This document shows, piece after piece, positions 20,391 to 31,639 of a DNA stretch of 64,000 nt. The notes beneath the pieces were generated by a model that had not been told where the DNA came from, did no database searches, and was given only the letters and a program-made list of their open reading frames with translations. The position numbers and the translations under genes are program-made. The first letter of the stretch is position 1, and the number at the start of each line of letters is the position of its first letter. The DNA lies in assembly GCA_002633005.1 (NCBI GenBank), contig NMRA01000047.1, positions 707,326 through 771,325 on the forward strand, in the 5' to 3' direction. The DNA comes from Phoronis australis. Taxonomy: Eukaryota; Phoronida; Phoronidae.

Positions 20391-22860
20391 TGCCCACATA
20401 TTTATATGTGGGTGCATATTGCGTCATCTCTGTCTGGGCGTCCGGCGACTGCGGCTGTATCTCCTTAACCCCTTGCAAGATTTCATTAAAATTTGACAGG
20501 TGTGTTCCTACGTGGCTGACGACAGATGACAACGAGTTTCGGACCGACCCGAATCCGAATACCGCTGTGCCACCTTGTAGCAATTTTAGTTTTGACGTTT
20601 GCCTCTGTTTCTTCGGAATTCCTTGACGGATGCCATTCCATTTTGGACGGATTCGGTGATTTTTACGCCATTTGTGGGTATCTTTGTTATTTTTGCGTCT
20701 GTTTTCGGGCGTCGGTCTCTCTATCTGCCATACCGCTCAAAAGATAAAATCATGAAAATTTACAGATATGTTGCTGATGAGAAAGCCACGACTGACGTTG
20801 ACTTTCAGACGGGTCCGACTATTGTGTCGACCCCTGGTGGTGATTTTGTTGTGTTTTTTGCGTCTGCGGCCGAATCTCCTTAAACTTTTGAAAGAGCTTT
20901 GTGAAATTTGAAAGATGTATTCCTATGGAGCCGTCGACAAGCGGTAACTAGTGTCGAACTGATTCGGATACCACTGTGTCTCCCCGTGGCAAAATGTTTT
21001 TTGCGTTTGCCTCTTTATCTTCGAATTTCAGTAATTTATTTTCATTAAATTCGGCAAATAAGTTTCTATTAAGGAGACAACAACGCCTTCCATTTTCGGA
21101 TAGATTTGATGTTTTCTGCGCCACCTGGTGGCCATTTAAATTTTTGGCGTACGTTTTTGACGTCTGTCTATCTATCTGCCAAACCACTCAAAGTACGATT
21201 ATGAAAATTGACGGTTGTGTTTCTGATGCGAAGACCCTGGCTGTTGTTAATTTTGGATGTTTTGGAATATTCTGCGGCCACTTAGGGATAATTTTGCTTT
21301 TTTGCATCTACGGCTGCATCTCCTTAACCCTTTGAAGGATGTTTACGAAATTTGGCAGATGGGCTTCTATAGAGATGGCAACATAAAACGAGGAGTTTCA
21401 GACCAATTGGACTATAGCTGTGCCCCCTTGTGCCAATCGTTTTTATGCTCCCACATATTTATATGTGGTCGCATATTGCAATCATCTCTGTCTGTCGGGG
21501 CGTCCCGCGTCCGCAGCTGCATCTCCTAAACCCCTCACAGGATCTTGATGAGATTCGGCAATTGTGTTCCTATGAAGCTGACAACGAATGACGACAAATT
21601 TCGAACCTCCCCGGCTACCGGTGTGCCCCCTAGTGGCAATTTTAATTTTTTATGCTTGCCACTGTATCTTGGGAAGCCCTCAACGTATTTTCATGAAATT
21701 TGAAATATAGGCGTCTATTAGATGAAACTATCCTCTCGTTTTCGGATGGATTCAACATAGTGTGCGCCACCTAGTGGCCATTTTTACTGTTTTCGAGTTT
21801 TTTGGCGTTCACTTTTCTATCAACCAAACCGCTCTTAGGATGATTGTGGAAATTGGCATGTATGTTCTTACCATGAAGAGGATGCCTGACGATGGTTTTC
21901 CGATGGCTTCTGTGGCGCCTCCTAGTGGCAGTTTTGTTTTTGCGCCCCATGGCTGTATCTCCTAGATATTTTGCAGAATCTTTACTAAATTTAGCAAGTG
22001 TATTTATATGATTTTGACAACGAACGACGACGACTTTCGCACGGATCTGACCACCAGTGTCCCCCCTAGTGGCAACTTTAGTTTTTTATGTTTACATCTG
22101 TATATTAAAAGGTCCTCAAGGGAGTTTCATAAAATTTGGAATATAGGCATGTATTGTTGCGGTTACGCTATCCTCTCATTTTTGTATGAATTCGAGTCTG
22201 TTTTTTGGCGTCCACCCCTCTATCAACCAAACCATTCTAAAGATGAAAGATGATTTTTAGAATTGGCGTGTACTCAATGTGAAGAAGACAGTTACGCTGA
22301 CAACTTCGGTTACTGTGGCACCTCCTAGTGGTGGTTTTGTTTTGTTTTGTGGCGATTGCTGTATCTCCTAACACCACTGCAGGCGGACGCTGTGTCCCCT
22401 AGTGGCCATTTCATTTTCTTCGCTCTCCTTTGTTTCTCTGAAGTTCCTCGACAGATTTTTATGAAATTTGGTGAATAGCGTACTATTAAAGAAGCGATGG
22501 CATGGGCCGTTTTCAGATGGATTGGACGTGTTGCGCCATCTAGTGGCCGTTTTTATGACAGAAATGAACAACTCTAGAAGAATCGTTTGCCATGCATTCG
22601 TGGGCGCATTTCAACGTTCTGTGTTGCTCTTGTTTACGTTTGCCTCTATATCTTAAGTTCCTTGGCTTATTTTAATGTAATTTGGCAAATAGTTTTGTTT
22701 TACAGAGACAATGTCACATTTAATTTCAATTGGGATGGGTTTGACGCATTTTGCGCCATCTAATTTCCATTTTTATGATACTAAAAACACCCATGGAAGC
22801 ACACCGTTTGCGGTGCTATCGTGGGTGCATTACAACGCTCCCTGTTGGTCTTGTTTGTTT
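20391..22860 (+). mobile_element. CACATATTTATATGTG-headed repeat array with CTAGTGGC motifs
   Basis: Two heads (GCCCACATATTTATATGTGGGTGC at about 20391, CCCACATATTTATATGTGGTCGC at about 21451), each followed by CATCTCTG and a GGCGTCC/GCGGC segment. Then come diverged subunits of about 110-130 bp with CTGTATCTCCT, TTTATGAAATTTGG, TTTTCGGATGGATT and a C-C-x-CCTAGTGGC-(A/C)-TTTT motif. Clear motif sites are near 21119, 21625, 21764, 21914, 22058, 22316, 22393 and 22533, with degenerate ones at 20571, 20830, 20963 and 21431. No protein-coding capacity is evident. It starts 36 bp past the last MCT donor. Confidence 0.8.
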
Positions 22861-23590
22861 TTGTAGATATACTTTCCTCTCATATGTTTAGTTTAAATTA
22901 GGATATCTTTGTTCAGTTTTCAGTCGTTTTATCCACAGTTTAGATGATGCTGTGGTATTTGCAGTGCTTATAATTGACTGGTCGCTTTAATTTATTTTGT
23001 TATTGATAATAAATCAAAAATTGGCGTAACATACGCTTAGCAGCGACATTCCTTTTAAAGTATACCATCTGACAAAACAGAGGCACATTCAGATATGTAA
23101 CTTTCTTGGATTTAAACACCAAAACAAATAACGCAAGTATTCGCTTCGTAAATAAGCCTCCTTTCGATATGCTTCAAAACAACCAAGTGTTTGTCGTGTA
23201 GAAAGGAACTCCATATACCTACAAGTAAGCTGGAAAATCAGCGATACTTTTCAGACATCGAAGAATGTCATTATGTCATTAAGAAATCGAGTGGGAATTT
23301 GTTAGCCTGGCTGCTCACAGAAGTCGGCTCGGCTTAGTGGCTTTACCAGAACAGGGCAATATTTGGGCTGTTTACTGGACTCCTTGGTTGGAACAGGCCA
23401 AACTTTCAGAGTGAAAAGGCGATTATATGTCACGGAACACTATTGACTTTCAATGAATTCTTTTTGCAACAGGCTTCGATATTTTTCATTTTTTCATTTT
23501 CTTTACGTCATTTTGACCTCTTGTCATTTGTTCAATGATGGATATGTGTCATTACCATAATTCTAAATAAGGGTATCTGAACGAGATCTC
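22861..23590. other. No recognisable gene
   Basis: AT-rich sequence with no convincing exon or repeat boundary. A terminal MCT-like exon could be hidden here but cannot be shown. Confidence 0.4.
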
Positions 23591-23599
23591 TTAATTCTA

Positions 23600-24130
23600 T
23601 TTAGAACGATTGCGTAATCTCATTGTTTGCAGTGACCTTGCTACTAGACAAACGCGTTCAAGTTTAGGCTTAGAATTCATCATCTGTGCAGTTTATATTC
23701 CACATGAAGGGTTCGGATATCAGCGACAATTTTATTTAAATGATTCATTTGCTAATGCTAACGTATTACTTCTGGGGTATTTCCATGACCGTGCTGGTAC
23801 TTTAGATGATTTCATGGCATATCAATCAATTTTACCTGAAGATAACTTTTTGGTGATATTAACTGTTCTAATGAGGCAGAGTTCCTAAAACTGTTTGATG
23901 TAATGCAGATGGCATTATTGATAACGATGGCAAGAAACTAAGCATTTGCCAGATTTCCAGTGCTTTGATTGTTAATTACAGACTTGGTAAAGATGTTGGT
24001 GTCGATAACTCCACTTGCGATCACCCCAATGTTAAAAGTGTCATTGATTATCCTATCATCGATTATTGTTTATTCGACAACGTATGTAATTTCGTTATTG
24101 ACACGGTTTACAAATGCGTGTCCCTGCACA
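23600..24130 (+). pseudogene. LINE endonuclease-domain fragment
   Basis: L-E-F-I-I-C-A-V-Y-I-P and V-L-L-L-G-Y-F-H-D-R-A-G-T-L-D-D-F (23670-23810) are followed, after a frame change, by Y-R-L-G-K-D-V-G-V-D-N-S-T-C and S-V-I-D-Y-P-I-I-D-Y. This is the order seen in the APE-type endonuclease domain of non-LTR retrotransposons. The catalytic G-D-F-N is altered to G-Y-F-H and stops occur, so it is inactive. Decayed sequence to about 24400 may belong to the same element. Confidence 0.75.
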
Positions 24131-24449
24131 TTCTAGATGGATGAGCACCTAATTGGGGTCGCATACCACGAACAAGTTCACAACAGTTAAATGAAATCAG
24201 CAGACAATGAAGACCCACGGAAGCTCCACCTAACTTTAAACAATTGTCCACACAAAACACCTGATGGAACGGCTTACTGTCATCAGAACATGTTCACCAG
24301 ACATCGTTTGTCTTATTTAAAGAAATTGACGAGTCATGTCGGTGACGAAATAACATAATAGCCCTAATCTCATCACTCATTAAACGTGATGCATATATGA
24401 ACCAATTCTGTATTCACTCTGATATGAGTTATTACTCTGTGGTAGCGTA

Positions 24450-27400
24450 TATAATTCAGTGTTCGCGCATTTTGGTCTACCTAGAATAAAACGTCTCACA
24501 AAGTATCCTAAGCTACAGTTTCTCATCGATCTTTTTTCAGTGACGTCGCCGTAACAAGTGGTTAGTCGTCAGGCACTGAGTTGAGCTTCCATCGCCCGAG
24601 TGTTCAAGAGCATGTCGGTCATAAACTGCAATGCATTAACATGAATACCTCTCATCCATACATCGAGGAGATTTTTACAACCGAGATCTACTTAGATCTC
24701 TGGGGGACATGTTCCGTAACGCTAGTGTCTCGCGAATTTGGTTAGATTATGCAAGATCACGTTAATGTAGGAACCAAATTTTGCTGAGGTCTTCCTTCCT
24801 AGCGTACAGGACCAAATAGCCGTGGGTTGCTTGGCAACGTCGGAATGTTGAATTGTGGGAGAGAAATCACTTTCCTCCAAGATTTCTCGCGGTAATTGAT
24901 TCTCCTTACGAGGTTGCGCGGTCTCCATTGGATATTATACAAATATGACCCTAGGGTTTGATCCATATTTTTAATCATTATAGGATAATTGATACTTCTT
25001 TCCTCTGATTTTTTCGTCTCTTAATGTATTGGTGAGTTTGTACCTAGCCAGATCATAGACTATAGATAACGAGTATCTATGGTTAGATGTGCTGTCATCG
25101 TCTGCTCGCTTTGTTAATTAGGTCAGGATGGTTTCTGGAGCATGTAATTGGTCACATCACGAATAGCGACTGGTGACGTCCTGGTGGCACGAATGTAGGG
25201 TGATGTTCCACCTCATAACTGAAGTTATGGTGCGGCGTTTTAGCCAATCAGAGGACAGGAGTATCAATTATAGTGCCTGGTCTCTTCAGTTTTCATAATC
25301 GTGTAACGACCTATAGAAGTTAACGTGATGTCTCAGTCCTGCGCAACATTAAAGAGGAAAGTAAATGAAAATCGCAGAAAAATGTAGTGTGTAGTTGTAT
25401 TTCCTTCTGAGTTTGAAACGGTTGTTTTTGAGCTTCCTATGGTAAGTAAATATTACAGCCGGATTATGTGAAAACCAGATTGTTCTTTGTTAAAATGGGT
25501 GAAGATCAGACTTATTTGTTAAACTATTTGGAACTATTAGATAAGTATATATTATTATCGTATTTGAAGCATAATAATAGGTTCGAGAAGTATTCACATC
25601 TGTATCGTGAAGATTATTTTTTGCGATCTCAGGGTTGTGACTTGTGGCAAAGGTGTTTGTAAACGTATTGTTTTTTGTTGATGACGGCAAAGGTTGTTTT
25701 ATGGGTGAAGCTGTTTATATTTCAAACTTGCCTTAACTCGTTTTCCCTTTGTATTCAAAACTGGTGCCTTTAATACTGCTCAGTATTTGTTTAAGTTATC
25801 CAATCTTGTCAACAACTGTTGCGACTAGTCGAACTGGCTAGTTTTCATTTTTATGTATGCCATGTGCTGATGTTCATTATGAAATAGCTCTCAATACAGT
25901 ATGTCTAGATGTGCCGTTTGAGATGTCGGGGGAAAGGTCAACTAACGTGGAGTGGGCTACATGTAAAGCAGTTGTTTTCAACATCATTTGGTGTTTTTAA
26001 GTCAATGTAGGGCTCTAGAAAACGTCCAAATTGGGCTAACTTCAGAACATCGTTCTCAGAAATGACTTTCATGAAAAAATCAATAAGTAAACGAAATGGT
26101 ATTGATAAAACGGTAACAAAAATTTTGAGATTTCATCTTGAACCTTTATTAAGTGAAATTTGTCTGTGTTATTGGTACCATTGTTTTGCTATCAATGTAC
26201 ACTGGCTTTGCCTTTTTCTCTAAATTTTACTAAAAAGACACCGTGAAATGTCAACAAGTACAGAAACAGCCTTTCTCCTTGAGAGGAACGCTATAGATTC
26301 TGCAATATATTTCCTGCTAGAATGCTCTTTATGGAGGCATGCGAAAACGCTCTGTATAATCTGTATCTAACACACTGCATTGTTTGAGATCATGGGATCG
26401 TTGAAAGAATTTCAAGGTGGCTATAAACGAAACTTTTGATTTAGACTTGGTTACTGTTGTGGAATTAGTCTCAATTTATTTGCTTCTTAGTCAAGATTGG
26501 TGTGCCCTCTGGGCTTGGAAAGAAACTGACAGTTCGCAATAATTGCTTGAGAAAATGCGTCTTGTTTTATTCGCTAAGTATGATCTCGTGCGAAAACGCG
26601 CTGTCAGTTGTTTGTAAGACCTTAGTAAGGAAAAAGTTGAGACCACTTTTATAGCAATAAGTCGTCTAAGCCGAAAGTTAGTTTCTTCGACGGAGCGCGA
26701 AATGCCGCTTTGAAGTGCCAAACTGACGTGATGTGAATAGAAACTGTAGTGCTTGTGTAACCTACGATTTGTATTTTAATAGGAAAAATACGAAAACTAA
26801 ATCCGCAGTAATCTTGGTAATAAGGTTTGTATATTTTGTTTATCGTTTACCAAATTGTATTTGTTTTGTCAGCATTTTGGTGACTTCTTGTTTTTGTAGG
26901 ACCTTATCTATGTATACATGTATGTGTCTCAACAGTCAGTGACATGAACATTCATTCTTACTACTATATGTGTTTCGTCATCATATTGTAACGTTACGTG
27001 TGATGTTGATCAAATTAAAAAAATGCTTTTTCCAAAACTCGTCATTCAATCTTTTTAGTTCATTTACCAAAAATTTACCTTTTTCTTTGGTTAAACAACT
27101 TTTTAAAAACGTTCAGAAATGGTACATGTGTCTTCGTGTGTTAAAAAATGTTAACGGTCAAGTTTAACAGACACAGTTGTTTTCTTAAGCATCACGAAAT
27201 GCTTACACTAGAAATACTCACTGTATACATGTAGGCAAATTTATTGGAGGACTCCATGGAGCCTGTCTCTCCCTAAGGACACGACCAAAAACAGTTTCCT
27301 TGGAAAAAAGGTAGTTGCCCCCCGTGAGACATCCTACATCCGCCAGTGGTATAATATACTCATTCATTGGCTTTCGAAATTTGCCGCTGAGTTGGGTGTC

Positions 27401-27985
27401 ACACCCACGTTGCAGTCTCAAAAAATTGGATGGATATTGTCGGCAATGCCTATAACATACGCTATGCTGGGTAGTGTGCAACGTTTCAACACAAAAACAG
27501 GTAAAGAGTCAGTTGATGCCATCATTGGGACCCCTTCTATGGGCGATAAAGGATATAATGGAAAACATTAGCCACGGGTCCACAGTCCTCTCAAAGGGCT
27601 GGGGCGCCTAGATGTGAAAGGACCAAATCTATACATAGGTTTCTCATACTTTTTGTGTGTTGGTTTAAAGCACGTTCTCAAGTGCGTTTAGACAATCTAT
27701 GCTGTAAAAACTAGAGGCCACTTACAAAAATGTCTTGGGTTAATTCAGCACTGGTAGATGAGACATATCTTAAATTTTTTCTCTTTTATACGTTTCCCTA
27801 CGTCTTTCCTTTTTCGACAGTCTCCTCCCGCCCTACGCATATGCCGTTCGCCACGGTTTCACATGACGCCTGCAAATTGATGGGGGCACGTGCCAACCTC
27901 GATTCCCCACTCATTATCGCCCTGTGGTTATGAACGTCCCCAGTCGCACTCAGTAAACTTAAAGCGGCATTTCGTCCTATTTCAG
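24450..27985. other. Gene-poor intergenic stretch
   Basis: I see no coding exon, RNA gene or well-defined repeat here. Open frames are short and lack conserved motifs. Confidence 0.4.
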
Positions 27986-27989
27986 TGGA

Positions 27990-28350
27990 GATCGAGTTTG
28001 GTCTTACTCTCAATATCGGCCTAAAATATTCCTTACCGTGACAGGAGGCATTTCCGTGAGCCTACCAAGTCTCGTCAAATTCCTTACCGTGATGGGATTC
28101 TATTCTAGTTACAAACTCGAGTCACAGGTATTGCGTACATTGGTCATTTTCGAATTCTTAATTTTTGGGTTGGACAACCCTATTAAACTCTGAAGTGTTT
28201 TTTTGAAGTCGCTGTTAGTTTCGATATTTTTGTTGGTAAAGGAAATGAAATCCTATAGCAGTAAGCAGAGGCCGATTTTATGAGAGTATACGACCTAATT
28301 CGACTTCAGTTCTTTGGTCAGCTAAACAGGGCGAACTGTAGCTTTAACAA
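27990..28350. mobile_element. CCCTGTTTAG-end MITE family, copy
   Basis: ATATTCCTTACCGTGACAGG, TTCCTTACCGTGATGGGATTC, GGGTTGGACAACCCT and a CAGCTAAACAGGGCGAA end. Collinear with 52195-52470, including GTTGG..AACCCT and GAAGTGTTTT. Confidence 0.7.
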
Positions 28351-28618
28351 AATTAGAAAACTTACAGTTTTCCACTATGCGAAAGGGCTCCAGATATCTG
28401 CTACGATAAGTGACTTAGTCTCTGACAGAAATTTGGTCTTACGCTCGCACTTTACTATTACTGAGTAAAGGTTTAACTATGTCATTGTTAGCACAACGCA
28501 ATCCGAAAATAAGTTATGCAAATTATCTCACTAACTGAAGGCTATTCTCACAGAATGTCCAGTTTCGTTTTGGTGAGATCTCATTATTGTTCAGAAATAG
28601 TTCTGTGGAGCGTTACTA

Positions 28619-28925
28619 CAGTGGCGGATTTAGGGGAGAGGGGCAAGGGGGCCATGCCCCCCCCCCTCCTAAAATTCTCCCAAATGCCATTTGACAGTTT
28701 GGGATGCGAATTGCTGACTAGCATATGCGCGCACCCAGGGTGGCACGGGGGGCGAATGCACAATGCATAGGCCTTGAACAAAATCCGTTTACCTTTTTTT
28801 AGTAATAAGGTTCACAAACCCAAAAATTTGAGACCCCTGCATCCCTACATTTTAGGCTGGGCGCGCGCATGTCGCGAAATTCTGGTGATTCCCGTGCCCT
28901 GCCCCCCCCCCCCGCCCAACTCAAA
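28619..28925. mobile_element. Second copy of the GGCGGAT-type repeat
   Basis: It starts GTGGCGGATTTAGGGGAG and has the same GGGGGCCATGCCCCCC core and CTAAAATTCTCCCAAA as 2760-2840. A C-run lies near 28902-28913. The right end is not clear. Confidence 0.5.
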
Positions 28926-28969
28926 AAACAGTCTTACGTTACATTTCATGAATCTGATCCTGGAGGTTA

Positions 28970-30780
28970 ACTAACTCATTCGTTTTTAAGAAAGAAATTG
29001 TGTTTCCAAAATGGTGGAATGATAACTCAATCTGCAGCGAAAATCGCGTCTTCAAATGTCAGCACCGCCAAAAGTTATCTGAAGTGTGTTTCTCGATTTT
29101 CACGATCACAAACACTAACACGTGTGGCAATATTTCTAGCAAGGAGTGTAGTAGTACACTCCTTGCTTATCGCAGACAAAGTTTTATTTCGGTAAAGTCG
29201 CGCAATTTTCGAACACTCAAAGTTAATTCCAATAGAACAAATTCATTCTTGGACGAATATCGCGGGACAAGATTTTCGTGGTGTTCGAATTTGGCGGACC
29301 TTCAAAATATGGCTTTTTGCTGTAGTCCGAATTTGGTGAGCTAAATCTTCGAAATTTTTTAGAAGTCGGCATGAGTACGATGAATAGACAATCGTATGTC
29401 GACGAGAAATAAATACGTATTTTCGTAACTTGCGAAAGAGAAAGGTATTGTTAATATGTGCACTAAACTCATGCTAATTGACCCCATTCATGTCACTCAA
29501 ACTTTCACATGTGAATTGTGTTGAACAATCAGAATTGTGTCTAGTTGGATAGAGATGGGGTCAATTCATAACTGCATGGCTGAAGATACGATGGACCAAA
29601 GAAAATAATATAGAACGCCAAGGACCCGGTCTAGAAAGCGAATGCAATTCACCAACTGTTTTTATTTAAAACTTTTCTCATCCACAGCCTTTGGAACGTC
29701 CAATGTCAAACCACACTTGAATGACGATAGGTGAACGTGTCTGCTTGCTGGCACCTGTAATGATGTGCGAAACAAGACTGACGACCTCGTCAATTTTTCT
29801 GCAAATAAGTGTTAGCTTCATCAAAACAGAGACAAAGCGAAAGCATGATAGGATTCTTATTTCCCAAAGAAAAAGTCTTCCGAAAAAAGTGACATAATCG
29901 GCAACATTGGATAAAATGCAAAAGGATGAAAATGATTACATGAGTTTATCTCAGGCAACACTTCAACATCAAGAATACTTCGATTTTCTTAGGTGAATGT
30001 GTTTGTCTTTTTCTTTTTTTTTTTCGCAAAATCTGAGAGGCAATAATGACCTTAGGCGTCCCTAGCTGTTGAACGCCGTGGCCTTCGGGTATTACGCCTT
30101 CCTTTGCCAGGCACGTAATTATAGAATTCAGTCATGATGTCCATCAACACGTACTCACCCACAAAAGCAGTTTTATTTATATGCATATCGCATCTTAAAA
30201 GCAGCTTCAGCCATTTACGAGCTTCGTATAATTATCCCACCAATTTTTCGAGATTAATCGAACATATTTGGGGAGATTCTAACACCTTAATTAATGAAAG
30301 GCTGGAAATATTCCAAGGACTTCAAAACAATTTAAGGAATACGCTCACTCAAAAGTAAGCTCGAATGTCAAGTTATTTCTGTAAGACGGGAAAGGAATAC
30401 GACTTCCCGCCCGCATAGCGTCTACTCGAGGAAGTTTGACATTTCTGGATCTGCTCAAATATTAATAAAAACAACGACATTTTTCAATTTCAACATGTTT
30501 CGATGTCTCAAACATCATCATCAAGAAAAGCAATCAAGGTTATCTAACAATCTTGACCCACACAGTGTACAGTAGAGGTATCAGCACGCATAATGGCAAC
30601 AAAGCATCAAACACAATTCATAAGACCAGTGACAGCCTGTTGTGCGCCAGCTGCTTATTCAGCCTTCAGGCTTGAGTCAGTGTATTGACTCACAGATTTT
30701 AAGTTCCATGTGTTGTTTCAGCCCAGAGTACTAAAGCGTTACATGACTGGGTCTCTGCAAATGGTCATTAATCTGAGAAA
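28970..30780. other. No recognisable gene
   Basis: It contains a short hairpin, GCAAGGAGTGTA/TACACTCCTTGC (29139-29166), and a T-run at 30008-30024. No protein signature in the open frames at 29000-29344 or 30134-30358. Confidence 0.4.
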
Positions 30781-30825
30781 TATTGTCAGTACCTAAATGT
30801 TCTTTAGCGATGGCGAGTAGAACCC

Positions 30826-31060
30826 CCCTCTCTCTCACTCACTATCTCTGTCGCTCTCTCCCTCCCTCCCTCCCTCCCTCCCTCCCACCCTGCCTCCCTC
30901 CCTACCTCCATCCCTCCCTGNNNNNNNNNNNNNNNNNNNNNNNNNNNNNNNNNNNNNNNNNNNNNNNNNNNNNNNNNNNNNCTACCTGCCTCCCTCCGTG
31001 CCTCCCTCCCTCCCTCCCTACTTCCCCCCCCCCCCTCTCTCTCCCCCTCTCACCCTCGAG
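30826..31060. repeat. (CCCT)n-type pyrimidine microsatellite with 61-N gap
   Basis: CTCT and CCTCCCTCCC iterations on both sides of N 30921-30981. Low-complexity sequence that the assembler did not close. Confidence 0.95.
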
Positions 31061-31324
31061 GTCAGTGGCTAAACAGTTCCAGTTAGGGCACACACACAAC
31101 TCAACGGCGGTTCTAGGGAGAACGTGTTAGCTTGAGTGGAACACCACGTGCATTTTTGTAGCCTCAATCACTGCTGAGCTGGAATCCGTGATCCATGCGG
31201 CAAAAATCGCTTATGGACGAACTGTCAAACATTGAATTCATCAACATTCCAACTTCATCGACCAAGATCACTTCACTGTCCGTCATTTTGCTAGTTTTCA
31301 CAATAGAACTCTTGCCCAGGGCTC

Positions 31325-31634
31325 GATACCTTATTACCGTAAACATAAAACTCTAGCCCAGGGACCCGTTCTAAGAAACTGACTCCACTTCTTGACTAAG
31401 TCTAAGATTCGTATCAACTTCTTAACTTAGAAACTCCCACATCCAGTAAGATAGTCAAAATTGATACAAAACTTAACTTCAGTCAAAAACTTAAGTCTCT
31501 TGAAGCGGACTTGAGACAATTTTTTAAGTTTAATCTTAATTTTGACTGAAAGTTATGATTTGTTTTAGCTAAGCCAGTTTACTTGGAACTGGTACCTGGG
31601 CTAGAGTTCTATGTTTACTTTGATAAGGTACCGA
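31325..31634. mobile_element. MITE with ~40-bp terminal inverted repeats
   Basis: The left end GATACCTTATTACCGTAAACATAAAACTCTAGCCCAGG (in pieces) matches the reverse complement of the right end CCTGGGCTAGAGTTCTATGTTTACTTTGATAAGGTAC. The interior has multiple AGTTAAG/CTTAACT inverted motifs. Confidence 0.8.
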
Positions 31635-31639
31635 ACATA

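Noticed and set aside
19970-20626. Gene starting at 19970
   Set aside because: The N-terminal part is intron 3 read-through. Exon 4 starts at 20064 after TTCTAG, and the C-terminal part is a repeat.
20391-22860. CRISPR-like array
   Set aside because: Subunits are long and diverged with no constant repeat/unique spacer structure, and the genome is eukaryotic.
30783-31130. Pro/Ser/Leu-rich open frame
   Set aside because: Generated by the CCCT microsatellite and a run of N.
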